From positions 1,240,001-1,304,000 of the forward strand of contig NZ_JACIBV010000001.1 of NCBI RefSeq assembly GCF_014195505.1: a stretch of 64,000 bases of DNA, read 5' to 3'. The position numbers and the translations under genes were made by a program. This document shows, one piece after another, positions 32,362 through 40,888 of this stretch. Within the stretch, counting starts at the first letter, position 1. Each line of letters starts with the position of its first letter. The notes beneath the pieces are model-generated. The model was not told where the DNA came from. It worked only from the letters and a program-made list of their open reading frames with translations, and did not search any database. The stretch comes from Nonomuraea dietziae. Lineage in GTDB: Bacteria; Actinomycetota; Actinomycetes; Streptosporangiales; Streptosporangiaceae.

Positions 32362-33327
32362 TCAGGCTACGCCGTACATCTCGGCGATCTCGGCGGAGGC
32401 GCGCAGGAGCTCCGCGCGGGCCTCGGGAGGGCCGGTCACCTCGACGGAGGCGCCGAACTGCAGCAGGTGACGAATGGCTTCGAGGACGGGATAGGTGAGG
32501 TGGACGCTCATCCACTCGGGCTCGTCCTCCAGTGGTTCGGGCGGCCCCGCGAAGTAGGCGCCGGCGATCCGCGTCACCATGTCGAGCCGCTCCCTGCGCA
32601 CGCGCACGGCGATCCTGACGCCCTCGCTCCGGTCCTCCACCTGGCGGCGCAGCTCCTTCCACACCTGCTCCAGCTCCACGCCCTGGCGGCGGCGCGCCTC
32701 GGCCGGCATGACGCTGACGCCTGACAGCCGGTCGGTGCGGAACAGGCGCGGCCTGCCCCTGTGGTCGGCCACCAGGTACCAGGTGCCGGCCTTGGCGACC
32801 AGCCCGTACGGGTCGACGGTGTAGGTGCGCAGCGTGGCCTGGTCGCTGTGGCGGTAGCGGATGCGCAGCCGCCTGTCGGTGAAGACGGCGGCGCGAAGGG
32901 TCTCCAGGTCGGCCTCGGGGCGAGGTCCCGCCAGCCAGCGGTCGGGATCGACCAGGATGCGGCGGCTGGTCAGCTCCGCCGCGGGCCGGTGCGGGGCGGG
33001 CAGATCGGCCATCACCTTGCGCAGCGCCGTTCCGTGCGCGTGGTCCAGCCCGAGCGCCGAGTGCGCGCCCTGCGACGCCAGGACGAACAGCGCGCGCGCC
33101 TCGTCGGTGGTGAGTCCGGTGACGTCGGTGCGGAAGCCGGCCAGCAGCCCGATGCCGCCGTGCTTGCCGCGTTCGGCGTAGACGGGGACGCCCGCCGCCG
33201 ACAGCGCCTCGACGTCGCGGTAGATGGTGCGCGGCGACACCTCCAGGCGCTCGGCCAGCTCCCTGGCCTGGATCAGGTCACGGTGCTGGAGCAGCAGCAT
33301 GATCGAGAGCAGCCGGTCGAATTTCAC
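32362..33327 (-). CDS. WYL-domain transcriptional regulator (YafY/PafC type)
   Basis: A 321-residue protein. Residues 1-60 form an HTH_11 winged helix (LLQHRDLIQARELAERLEVSPRTIYRDVEALSAAGVPVYAERG). The WYL domain follows at about 140-215 with TWYLVADHRGRPRLFRTDRL, containing the WYL triad and the Arg-rich ligand pocket, then a WCX-like C-terminal part (MVTRIAGAYFAG ...). WYL proteins respond to nucleotides or nucleic acids. It is divergent from the FAD oxidoreductase and likely controls it. Confidence 0.93.
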   Translation of the reverse strand: MKFDRLLSIMLLLQHRDLIQARELAERLEVSPRTIYRDVEALSAAGVPVYAERGKHGGIGLLAGFRTDVTGLTTDEARALFVLASQGAHSALGLDHAHGTALRKVMADLPAPHRPAAELTSRRILVDPDRWLAGPRPEADLETLRAAVFTDRRLRIRYRHSDQATLRTYTVDPYGLVAKAGTWYLVADHRGRPRLFRTDRLSGVSVMPAEARRRQGVELEQVWKELRRQVEDRSEGVRIAVRVRRERLDMVTRIAGAYFAGPPEPLEDEPEWMSVHLTYPVLEAIRHLLQFGASVEVTGPPEARAELLRASAEIAEMYGVA

Positions 33328-33405
33328 CGCCTCAGAATATGACGGCGGATGTCAGGTTATGCCGACAAGCTCGCTCCGTTCGAGTCGAATGAACAGGAGA
33401 GAGAC

Positions 33406-34779
33406 GTGGAGCGCAACGCCGTGAAGGATCTGGCGGCCCGAGTCGAAGGGCCGGTCCTGCTGCCCGGCCAGGAGGGGTTCGACGAGGAACGGACCGGCTT
33501 CAACCTGGCCGTACGGCACCGGCCCGACGTGATCGTCGGAGCCGCGCGGGCTGAGGACGTGGCGGCGGCGGTGCGGTTCGCGGCGGCCCGCGCGCTGCCT
33601 GTGGCCGTGCAGAACACCGGGCACGGCTACTCGGCGACCGCCGAGGGCGGGTTGCTGATCTCCACGCGGCGCATGAAGGAGGTCAGCGTGGATCCGCGGG
33701 CCCGCACGGCTCGGGTCCAGGCCGGGGCCCGCTTCGAGCAGGTGATCGAGCGGGCCGCGCCGCATGGCCTGGCCCCGCTGAACGGCTCGGCGCCTCATGT
33801 GGGCGTCGTCTCCTTCACCCTGGGCGGCGGGCTGCCCCTGCTGGGGCGCAGCCACGGGTGGGCCGCCGACCGGGTGCGCGCCATGGACGTGGTCAGCGCC
33901 GACGGAGTCCTGCGCCACGTCACCCCGGACGGCGAGCCCGATCTGTACTGGGCGTTGCTCGGCGGGCGGGACAACTTCGGCATCGTGACCGGCATGGAGT
34001 TCGGCCTGGTCGCTGTGTCCGGGCTGTACGGCGGCGGCCTCTTCTTCGACGCCGAGCAAAGCCCAGGACTCCTGGAGGCCTACCGGCGGTGGACCGCCGC
34101 CGTCCCGGTCGAGATGAACTCCTCGGTGGCGCTGATCCCGTTCCCCGACGACCCGCAGGTGCCCGCGCCGATGCGCGGCCGCCACGTCTACCACGTCCGG
34201 ATCGCCTTCACCGGCGACCCGGAGGAGGGCGAGCGGCTGGTCGGGCCGCTGCGCGCGATCGGTCAACCGCTGATGGAGGCGCTGCGCGAGATGCCCTACC
34301 ACGAGAGCGCCTCCATCCACGACGACCCGCCCTTCCCCATCCCGTGGGCCGCCGACAACGCCCTGCTGACCACGCTGGACGGCAAGGCGGTCGAGGTCGT
34401 CCTGCGCCACGTCGGTCCGGCGGCACCTCTGCCGGCCATCATGGAACTACGCCACCTGGGCGGCGCGCTGGCCGAACCTCCCGTCCACGCCAACGCCGTC
34501 GGGCACAGGAACGCGCAGTTCATGCTCGCGGTGCTCAACCCGCTGACGGGCGCCGGCGCCCAGGAGGCCCACGCGTTCCTCGACCGCCTGTTCCAGGATC
34601 TCGCCCCCTGGACGGCAGGACGGTTCCTGAACTTCATGGGCCACGGCGACCACGCCGCCCCTGAGCGGGTCCGCACCGCCTACCGCGCCCCGGACCACGA
34701 ACGGCTGACCGCGCTCAAGGCCGTCCACGACCCGCACAACACCTTCCGCGCCAACTACAACATCCCGCCCGCGCGCTGA
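33406..34779 (+). CDS. FAD-linked oxidoreductase (BBE/6-hydroxynicotine oxidase-like)
   Basis: A 457-residue PCMH-type flavoprotein: RHRPDVIVGAARAEDVAAAVRFAAARALPVAVQNTGHGYSA (FAD phosphate loop with His for covalent FAD) and FTLGGGLPLLGRSHGWAADRVRAMDVV, ending in the BBE motif DPHNTFRANYNIPPAR. The second Cys of bicovalent enzymes is absent (GGGLPLLG instead of GGGxxxC), so flavin is likely held by one bond. GTG 33406 follows CAGGAGAG; an ATG 57 bases upstream leaves only 21 bases from the divergent gene. The substrate is unknown. Its 3' end overlaps the convergent MFS gene by 25 bases. Confidence 0.9.
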   Translation: MERNAVKDLAARVEGPVLLPGQEGFDEERTGFNLAVRHRPDVIVGAARAEDVAAAVRFAAARALPVAVQNTGHGYSATAEGGLLISTRRMKEVSVDPRARTARVQAGARFEQVIERAAPHGLAPLNGSAPHVGVVSFTLGGGLPLLGRSHGWAADRVRAMDVVSADGVLRHVTPDGEPDLYWALLGGRDNFGIVTGMEFGLVAVSGLYGGGLFFDAEQSPGLLEAYRRWTAAVPVEMNSSVALIPFPDDPQVPAPMRGRHVYHVRIAFTGDPEEGERLVGPLRAIGQPLMEALREMPYHESASIHDDPPFPIPWAADNALLTTLDGKAVEVVLRHVGPAAPLPAIMELRHLGGALAEPPVHANAVGHRNAQFMLAVLNPLTGAGAQEAHAFLDRLFQDLAPWTAGRFLNFMGHGDHAAPERVRTAYRAPDHERLTALKAVHDPHNTFRANYNIPPAR

Positions 34780-36134
34780 GTGGGGGCTTGAGCAGCGGCT
34801 GGAGGTGTTGTGACCTGCAAGCGACGACCGTCAGCGGATGTGGCTTGCACAGCGATCTGTTCGGCGGGGTCCTGGTCGGCCGGGTCGGCTTGCGGGCGCG
34901 CGCTGCGCAGCGCGGTCTCGACGCGGCGGTTGCTGGTCATGGTCGCGGTGACGGCGGTCATGGTGAGGAGGAGGCCGGCGGCGGCGTAGAGCGGGGTGCG
35001 CAGGTCGTAGGTGGTGGCCAGCCACCCGCCGAGGAAGGCGCCGAGCGGGGCGGCGCACATGGCGAGCATGCGGGAGGTGGAGGCGACGCGGCCCATCAGG
35101 TGGGCCGGGACGATGGCCTGCCGGAGGGAGGGGCCGAGCACCATCGTGGCGCCCATGCCCGCCCCGCAGACGGCGAGCGCGAGCCCGGCCACGTACGGGT
35201 TCGGGGCGGAGGCGAGCCCCAGGATGGCGAGGCCCTCGATTGTGGCGGTGCAGGTCAGCGCGGTGCCGGTGCCCAGACGCCGGCCGAGGAAGGAGGCGAT
35301 GCCCGCGCCGAGCAGGCCGCCGGTGGCCTCGGCGGTGAGGAGCAGGCCGAAGCCGAAGGCGCCGATGCCGAGGCGTTCGTGTGCGAAGAGGGCGAGTACG
35401 GTCTCCACGGCGAGGAAGGCGACGTTCCCGACCGCCGGACGGAGCGCGAGTCCGAGCAGCAGCCGGTCCTGGAAGACGTAGGAGGCCCCGGCCCGCGCCT
35501 GCCGGAGCAGCGACTCGCGTGCGCTCGCGGCCGGACGCGGCACGGCGGGCAGCGACCGGACGAGCAGTGCGGACAGCGCGAACGACACCGCGTCGGCGAG
35601 CAGCGGAACCGAACGTCCGAGCGCGAGCAGCGCACTGCCCGCGGGTGGTCCGGCGAAGCCGGACGCCGCGGTCTGGGCGCCGCGCAGGCGAGCGTTGGCG
35701 CGTTCCAGCTGGGCGGGGTCGCGGCCGAGCAGATCCGGCAGGTACGCCGTGGCGGCCGTGTCGAAGAACAGCCCGCCGAGGGCGAGCAGGAACGCGACGG
35801 CCGCCAGCAGCGGGACGCTCAGCACGTCGAGCGCCGCCGCCGCAGCGGGTATGGCGAGCAGCGCCGCACGCGCCGTGTCCGTGACCCACATCGTGCGGCG
35901 GCGGTCCCAGCGGTCCACCAGCGCACCGCCGAGCACTCCGAACAGCAGCCAGGGCAGCGTCCCTGCGGCCGTGACGACGGCCAGCGCCATCGGATCCCGC
36001 GTCAACGTCAATGCCAGCAGCGGCAGCGCGGCATGCGTCACTCCGTCACCGAGCGAGGACACCGTCTGCGCGGTCCACAGTCGCCCGAACCCGGTGGGCA
36101 GCTTCGCCACCTCTTTTGTCAGATTCGGGGTCAC
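34755..36134 (-). CDS. MFS transporter (MFS_3 type exporter)
   Basis: A 459-residue transporter with 12 helices: FGRLWTAQTVSSLGDGVTHAALPLLALTLT at the start and GGALVDRWDRRRTMWVTDTARA as the loop-2/3 motif. A polar, Pro-, Ala- and Gln-rich tail of about 60 residues follows the last helix. It overlaps the upstream ArsR-like gene by four bases (ATGA), so the regulator and exporter form one coupled operon, a common drug-efflux arrangement. Confidence 0.92.
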   Translation of the reverse strand: MTPNLTKEVAKLPTGFGRLWTAQTVSSLGDGVTHAALPLLALTLTRDPMALAVVTAAGTLPWLLFGVLGGALVDRWDRRRTMWVTDTARAALLAIPAAAAALDVLSVPLLAAVAFLLALGGLFFDTAATAYLPDLLGRDPAQLERANARLRGAQTAASGFAGPPAGSALLALGRSVPLLADAVSFALSALLVRSLPAVPRPAASARESLLRQARAGASYVFQDRLLLGLALRPAVGNVAFLAVETVLALFAHERLGIGAFGFGLLLTAEATGGLLGAGIASFLGRRLGTGTALTCTATIEGLAILGLASAPNPYVAGLALAVCGAGMGATMVLGPSLRQAIVPAHLMGRVASTSRMLAMCAAPLGAFLGGWLATTYDLRTPLYAAAGLLLTMTAVTATMTSNRRVETALRSARPQADPADQDPAEQIAVQATSADGRRLQVTTPPAAAQAPTQRAGGML

Positions 36135-36670
36135 TGGGCGTCCCCCTCGACCTGCCGGCGCGGAGCCGGCCGGAACAGCGCGAAGACCAGCGACACGTCT
36201 GGAAGCAATGGATCAGACAGCGTCCGGTACTCATCCGCCAGTGCCTGCAGCCGCGCCCCCAGCTCCGTGAACTGCTCCTCGGTGAGTCGCAGATGTGCCA
36301 TCCGTACGTGCCGCTCACCATCCACCGGCGACGCCTCCAGGTCCGCCACCGCATTCCGCAGCAGCACGTCCGGCTGCCCCGGCCCTGGATCCGGCAGCTC
36401 GATCGACCGCGCGGCCATCGCGTAGTACCGCTCGGTGACCCCTCTCACCTTCCGCGTCCGCACCACCTTCACCAGGCCGGCCCGCTCCAGTAGCCGCACG
36501 TGATAGCTGGAACTCCCCTTCGCGAGGCCCACCCGCTGGGCGATCTGCGTGATCGTCGCCGGCTCGAAGCGGAGCACGGCCATGATCCGGTGACGCGTGA
36601 GATTGGAGACGGCGCGTAACTGCTCGTCAGTGGTGACGTGAAAGGTCTCGGGGAGATCATCGGTAGGCAT
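36131..36670 (-). CDS. ArsR-like winged-helix regulator of the MFS gene
   Basis: A 179-residue protein with an N-terminal winged helix (LTRHRIMAVLRFEPATITQIAQRVGLAKGSSSYHVRLLERAGLVKVV, about residues 25-70) and a C-terminal helical segment with EEQFTELGARLQALADEYRTL. It lacks metal-binding Cys motifs, so it responds to something other than thiophilic metals. The ATG at 36670 is chosen because the longer frame passes into the operator. It is the first gene of the exporter operon and likely autorepresses it. Confidence 0.88.
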   Translation of the reverse strand: MPTDDLPETFHVTTDEQLRAVSNLTRHRIMAVLRFEPATITQIAQRVGLAKGSSSYHVRLLERAGLVKVVRTRKVRGVTERYYAMAARSIELPDPGPGQPDVLLRNAVADLEASPVDGERHVRMAHLRLTEEQFTELGARLQALADEYRTLSDPLLPDVSLVFALFRPAPRRQVEGDAQ

Positions 36671-36675
36671 GCGGA

Positions 36676-36701
36676 CAATGGTCAACGATCCTTGACCATT
36701 G
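36676..36701. promoter_or_regulatory. Operator of the ArsR-like/MFS operon
   Basis: CAATGGTCAA (36676-36685) and TTGACCATTG (36692-36701) form a perfect 10-bp inverted repeat around CGATCC, six bases from the ATG of the regulator. It overlaps the expected ribosome-binding region and thus would act as an autoregulatory site. Confidence 0.88.
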
Positions 36702-36746
36702 CGCAAGAGGGCAGATCATCACCGGTCGCTGTCCTCGCCCGCATCG

Positions 36747-36802
36747 GAACGGCCAGTGGCGTCAGTGCGAGCCCGACGGCTCCTTTACGCCACTGGCCGT
36801 TC
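36747..36802. other. Strong compound hairpin between the DUF2795 and ArsR-like genes
   Basis: GAACGGCCAGTGGCGT (36747-36762) is perfectly complementary to ACGCCACTGGCCGTTC (36787-36802). Inside the 24-base loop, GAGCC (36769-36773) pairs with GGCTC (36778-36782) around CGAC. It is 100 bases beyond the DUF2795 stop and could be that gene's terminator, though there is no T run and the loop is large; an RNA element or a tiny inverted-repeat relic is also possible. Confidence 0.7.
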
Positions 36803-36902
36803 GGTTGCCACTCAAGCCCCGAGTGCTGACCGGTCTTCGGAGCCCCACTTCCCCCGCACGTCCTCCATGTCGCCAGGGTGCTGGAGCAGGGCCGGACCGC
36901 TC

Positions 36903-37175
36903 CTAGTCGTGCTGCTCCCCGCCGGAGAGTCCGAGCTGTTCGGCGACGGCCTCCATGTTGTCGTAGACGCGATCGGGCAGTGACCGGATCGCCGCGAGCA
37001 CTCCGTCGGGCGCCGACTGGGAGCGCGCGCGTTCCAGCAAGGTGTCGCGGTCGGCGGGGAAGGCGTGCGTTCCGCTGATCCACCGGGACAGCTCACTGCG
37101 ACCGTCCACCTGCCGCGAGCTCATCCCCTCGGGCGAACCGGGCTCGTGCTGAGGGTCGGCGTGGTTCGGCTCCAT
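36903..37175 (-). CDS. DUF2795 domain protein
   Basis: A 90-residue protein. The last about 55 residues (SGTHAFPADRDTLLERARSQ ... IRSLPDRVYDNMEAVAEQLG) match the DUF2795 pattern, an Asp/Arg-rich helical domain common in actinomycetes. The N-terminal 35 residues are polar and probably disordered. ATG 37175 follows GGAAAGGACG. The function is unknown; some relatives are stress-induced. It is divergent from the riboswitch-controlled TerC gene. Confidence 0.88.
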   Translation of the reverse strand: MEPNHADPQHEPGSPEGMSSRQVDGRSELSRWISGTHAFPADRDTLLERARSQSAPDGVLAAIRSLPDRVYDNMEAVAEQLGLSGGEQHD

Positions 37176-37395
37176 GTCGTCCTTTCCATTCCTTCGTCCG
37201 AGCCCTCGCCATACCCCCCTCGGAGTGCGCAAACACGCCAAGGGTCGGTCCGCTGTCCGTCCTTGGGGCCGTTGTCAGCCCGCTCGACGACGGCGCGTTG
37301 CTCGCCCGCTCCGTCCGGGGTGACGGCGAGCGGCGCCCGGCCCTTGCTTCGGAGTCAGGACGGGCGGGGGGATAGGGGCCACCGCATTCGGTATG

Positions 37396-37401
37396 TATGA
37401 T
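37396..37401 (+). promoter_or_regulatory. -10 element of the terC leader
   Basis: TATGAT preceded by TATG, seven bases before the expected transcript start near 37408. No good -35 box is seen at the normal distance. It positions transcription start just ahead of the riboswitch P1 stem. Confidence 0.5.
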
Positions 37402-37407
37402 CGCAGG

Positions 37408-37538
37408 CGAAGTGGAGGGGAGTACTCCTTCGCGGCCGCGTCGTCATCACGGACCCACCCTCGGGGCCCGGTGCGGTCGGTCCGCGACGCCGCGGGCGGA
37501 GAAGACCTCCGACGGACGTGTCAACGCCAAGTCGGAGG
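37408..37538 (+). ncRNA. yybP-ykoY (Mn2+) riboswitch with Shine-Dalgarno switch
   Basis: The conserved parts appear in order: P1 5' strand and L1 core GGAGG-GGAGTA (37414-37424), the GTCGTCATCACG segment (37440-37451), a GC-rich P3/P4 region, and the 3' core GAAGACCTCC (37501-37510). P1 is GGAGG:CCTCC (37414-37418 with 37506-37510). CCTCCGAC (37506-37513) is also a perfect complement of GTCGGAGG (37531-37538), which holds the ribosome site of the following gene. Thus ion binding, by stabilising P1, should free the ribosome site: an ON switch, as in known Mn2+ members. The class is recalled from knowledge and has not been tested by covariance search. Confidence 0.9.
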
Positions 37539-37545
37539 AGCGCTC

Positions 37546-38580
37546 ATGCCCCCACCTATGTCCGTGCCCGCCTGGCTGTGGGCGGCCACCCTCGCCGCCC
37601 TGCTCGGACTCATCCTCCTCGATCTGATCATCGTCAACAGAAGACCCCACAAGGTCACGATCGCCGAGTCGGCGCGGTGGATCGCCCTGTACATCGGCTG
37701 TGCCGTCGCTTTCGGCGCAGGCGTGTGGATCTTCGCCGGCGATGACCAGGCGGCCTCCTACCTCACCGGCTACATCACCGAGTACACGCTGAGCGTCGAC
37801 AACCTGTTCATCTTCATGCTCATCATGGCGAACTTCGCCGTGCCCGCGATCCACCAGCACCGCGTGCTGCTCATCGGGATCGTGATGGCGCTGGTCATGC
37901 GCGGGATCTTCATCGGCGTGGGCGCGCAGGCCGTCCAGCGCTTCAGCTGGGTGTTCTGGCTCTTCGGCGGCATCCTCATCTACACCGCGTGGAAATTCGC
38001 CTTCAACAGCAAGGAAGACGAGGAGTACGACCCCAACGGCGGCGTCGTACGGCTGGTGCGCAGGCTGTTCCCGGTCACCGACGACTACCACGGCTCACGG
38101 CTGACCATCAAACAGGACGGCCGCCGCCTGCTGACCCCGATGTTCATCGTCATCATCGCCATCGGCGGCGCGGATCTGGTCTTCGCGGTCGACTCGATCC
38201 CCGCGATCTTCGGCATCACCCAGGACGCCTACCTGGTCTTCGCGGCCAACGCGTTCGCGCTGATGGGACTGAGACAGCTGTATTTCCTGCTCGGCGGGCT
38301 GGTGGAGAAACTCGTCTACCTCACCTACGGCCTGGCGGTCATCCTCGGCTTCATCGGCGTGAAGCTCGTCCTGCACGCCCTGCACGAGAACGAGCTGCCG
38401 TTCATCAACGGCGGCGAGCACGTCACCTGGGTCCCTGAGATCAACAACTGGATCTCGCTGGCCGTCATCGTCACCGTGCTGGCCGTCACGACGGTGGCCA
38501 GCCTGCTCAGGTCCAGGCGCGACACCCGCCAGGCCGTCGAGCCGTCCGTGTCCGAGCCCGCCGACCAGGCGCGCAACTGA
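37546..38580 (+). CDS. TerC/Alx family integral membrane protein
   Basis: A 344-residue protein with about nine membrane helices. Family signatures are LLGLILLDLIIVNRRPHKVTI, EYTLSVDNLFIFMLIMANFAVP (acidic intramembrane residues typical of the ion path) and GADLVFAVDSIPAIFGITQDAYLVFAANAFALMGLRQLYFLL. E. coli Alx and related TerC proteins mediate Mn2+ export, which agrees with the riboswitch. ATG 37546 is five bases after GGAGGAG. A strong terminator follows the stop. Confidence 0.93.
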   Translation: MPPPMSVPAWLWAATLAALLGLILLDLIIVNRRPHKVTIAESARWIALYIGCAVAFGAGVWIFAGDDQAASYLTGYITEYTLSVDNLFIFMLIMANFAVPAIHQHRVLLIGIVMALVMRGIFIGVGAQAVQRFSWVFWLFGGILIYTAWKFAFNSKEDEEYDPNGGVVRLVRRLFPVTDDYHGSRLTIKQDGRRLLTPMFIVIIAIGGADLVFAVDSIPAIFGITQDAYLVFAANAFALMGLRQLYFLLGGLVEKLVYLTYGLAVILGFIGVKLVLHALHENELPFINGGEHVTWVPEINNWISLAVIVTVLAVTTVASLLRSRRDTRQAVEPSVSEPADQARN

Positions 38581-38584
38581 CCAG

Positions 38585-38619
38585 GAGGCAGGCTCGCCGA
38601 CCGGCGGCGAGCCTGCCTC
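38585..38619 (+). terminator. Terminator of the TerC gene
   Basis: GAGGCAGGCTCGCCG (38585-38599) pairs perfectly with CGGCGAGCCTGCCTC (38605-38619) around ACCGG, four bases after the stop. Confidence 0.9.
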
Positions 38620-38768
38620 GGACATACGACAGGCACGCCGTGGTCGTCTCGCGCGGCTACCCCGGACTTCCCAAAGACGCTTCGAGCCCCGGACAGGAGA
38701 TGCGGGTTTAGACGGCTCCCTGTGTGCCATATGCACCTGAAGCAGCACTCGCAGCGGAGGGACAGCCT

Positions 38769-40007
38769 GTGACCGTCACGCACTCGCGCTCCACCGGCCC
38801 GCACGTCGTCGTGGTCGGGGCCGGCTTCGCCGGCCTCGCCGCCACCCGGCAACTCGCTCGCGCGGGGGCCAGGGTCACCCTGATCGACCGTAACCCCTAC
38901 ACCACCTTCCAGCCCCTGCTCTACCAGGTGGCGACGGCGGGGCTCGGTCCCGGTGACGTGTCGTTCCCCATGCGCGCCTTCGCCGCCAGGTACCGGACGG
39001 TACGCACCCGGCGAGCCGCGGTGACCGGGATCCGGGCCGGCGAGCGGTGGGTGGAGCTGGACGACGGCACCGGCGTCGACTACGACTACCTGGTGCTGAC
39101 CAGCGGCGTCACGACGAACTGGCTGAACATCGAGGGGGCGGAGCAGAACGCGCTGCCCATCTACTCGGTCCACGACGCGGTGACGCTGCGCAAGCTGCTG
39201 CAGCGCCGTCTTGAGGAGGCGGCTACCGGCGAGCGCGACAGCGTCCACGTCGTGGTGGTCGGCGGCGGAGCCACCGGCGTGGAGATGGCCGGCACGCTGG
39301 CCGAGCTGCGCCGCCGCACGATCCCGCTCACCTTTCCTGAGCTGTCGCTCAAACAGACGAGCGTCACCCTGGTCGAGCGGTTCGACTACGTGCTCTCGCC
39401 GTACAAGCCAAGGCTGCGCGACCAGGCCGCGCGCGCTCTGCGCAAGCGCGGGGTGCACCTGCGGCTCGGCGCCACGGTGGCCGAAGTGCAGCCCGACGCG
39501 GTCGTGCTGGCCGACGGCACCCGCCTGCCCAGCGACGTCACCGTCTGGGCACTGGGAGTCACCGCTCCAAGGTCGGTCGCCCAGTGGGGCCTGCCGCAGG
39601 GCCGAGGGGGCAGAATCTCGGTCACGCAGGCGCTCAACCTCGAGGACCATCCCGAGATCTTCGTCGCCGGTGACCTCGCGGGCCCGCCGGACGCGCCACC
39701 GCAGCTCGCGCAGCCCGCCCTCCAGATGGGCGCGCACGTGGGCCGTCAGATCGTCGCGGCGGCGCTGGGCCGCCGGGTCGAGCCCTTCAAGTACCGCGAC
39801 CCCGGCATCATGGCGACGGTCGGCCGCGGCGAGGCCGTGCTGCAGTTGCAGAACGGCTGGACCTTCCACGGCCTGGTGGCCTGGCTGGCCTGGATCGGCC
39901 TGCACGTGGCCTATCTCCTGGGCGGGCGCAACCGGCTCGCGGTGCTGACCAGCTTCCTGTGGCGATACATCGGCCCCCGCCGCAGCGCCGCGTCCGTCAT
40001 CGAGTGA
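38769..40007 (+). CDS. Type II NADH dehydrogenase (NDH-2-like)
   Basis: A 412-residue FAD flavoprotein with two Rossmann folds: FAD motif VVVVGAGFAGLAATRQLARAG (about residues 13-33) and NAD(P)H motif VVVVGGGATGVEMAGTLAELR (about 158-178), then EIFVAGDLAG for FAD. The C-terminal helices (VAWLAWIGLHVAYLLG ... LTSFLWRYIG) give the monotopic membrane anchoring of NDH-2. It feeds electrons from NADH into quinone without proton pumping. GTG 38769 follows GGAGGGA. It is a separate transcription unit between two strong terminators. Confidence 0.92.
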   Translation: MTVTHSRSTGPHVVVVGAGFAGLAATRQLARAGARVTLIDRNPYTTFQPLLYQVATAGLGPGDVSFPMRAFAARYRTVRTRRAAVTGIRAGERWVELDDGTGVDYDYLVLTSGVTTNWLNIEGAEQNALPIYSVHDAVTLRKLLQRRLEEAATGERDSVHVVVVGGGATGVEMAGTLAELRRRTIPLTFPELSLKQTSVTLVERFDYVLSPYKPRLRDQAARALRKRGVHLRLGATVAEVQPDAVVLADGTRLPSDVTVWALGVTAPRSVAQWGLPQGRGGRISVTQALNLEDHPEIFVAGDLAGPPDAPPQLAQPALQMGAHVGRQIVAAALGRRVEPFKYRDPGIMATVGRGEAVLQLQNGWTFHGLVAWLAWIGLHVAYLLGGRNRLAVLTSFLWRYIGPRRSAASVIE

Positions 40008-40059
40008 GCCCGCACGTCAGGACGACCACCTCGAGCCTGCGGTCGGCCCCCGTGCCCCG

Positions 40060-40097
40060 CCGTCGCCTGCCCCTGCACGAGCAGGGGCAGGCGACGG
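40060..40097. terminator. Terminator between NDH-2 and a secreted-protein gene
   Basis: A 17-bp perfect stem (40060-40076 with 40081-40097; arms CCGTCGCCTGCCCCTGC and its complement) and an ACGA loop, in the gap between convergent genes; it can stop both. Confidence 0.92.
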
Positions 40098-40141
40098 CCG
40101 TGTGAGCGGCGGGCCTCAGTGGTGCGAGGCCCGGCCTCTCG

Positions 40142-40624
40142 TCACAGGGGCCTGACCTCGTGGCACCACGGCAGCCCGGGGATGGGCTCATAGTCGCCCG
40201 TCGAGGAGGAGACCCGGTTGGCGGGGAACTCGCCCCAGCCGCGCTGGGTGCCCTCGTAGGCGCGGTCGGCCTGCGTGTAGAGCCAGATGTTGTTGCGGTA
40301 GCCCTCGGGAACGGGCGGGTTCTCGTTGTTGCGCACCTGGCAGACGAACCAGTTCGTGCCCGCGTTGAGGTAGCCGACGGGGACGGTGAAGGAACCGTAC
40401 TGTGCCTTGTAGACGTCGCCGCCACGGAAGTTGTGGCAGTACTTCGCCGCTCCGTAGCTGTAGCCGTGCGGGTTGGGGCCGACGGTTCCCGCGTCGCCCC
40501 AGCAGCCCGAGACGGCCGCGACGGCGTCCGGCTGCTCGGGGTCGGCCGAGGCGGGCGCGGAGGTGGTCACGATCGTGGTGGCGGCCAGGACGAGCACGCC
40601 ACCGAGCAGTGACAGACGAGGCAA
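40142..40624 (-). CDS. Secreted protein, SH3-like pattern
   Basis: A 160-residue exported protein. With the TTG start at 40624 (preceded by AAGGAG), the signal peptide is PRLSLLGGVLVLAATTIVTTSAPASA, cut before DPEQPD. The mature part of about 130 residues has four Cys and a run TNWFVCQVRNNE ... NIWLYTQADRA ... GWGEFPANRVSS that resembles the strand pattern of small bacterial SH3-like domains, followed by PIPGLPWC. It is extracellular. Its role is unknown; binding of cell-wall material is a possibility only. Confidence 0.78.
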   Translation of the reverse strand: MPRLSLLGGVLVLAATTIVTTSAPASADPEQPDAVAAVSGCWGDAGTVGPNPHGYSYGAAKYCHNFRGGDVYKAQYGSFTVPVGYLNAGTNWFVCQVRNNENPPVPEGYRNNIWLYTQADRAYEGTQRGWGEFPANRVSSSTGDYEPIPGLPWCHEVRPL

Positions 40625-40888
40625 GGAGCATCTCCTTCTGGATCTTGAATGCGACAGCGGCACCGTAAGGACGCGCACTTGACGCTTTCTTGAATCACGC
40701 TGTCAGAGTGCTGGCATGGCGAAGTCCTGGACCTGGCATCACCAGCGGCCGCGATCGCACCCCCTCGCCGGCGATCACCAGCAGCTCGCCGCCATCGTCG
40801 GGGACGCCACGTCCTTGTTAACGAGCCTGGGTGCCGGGTAGTGGTCGACCCCTGGAGCCGATTTCGGCCATGACCAATCGGGGGAATC

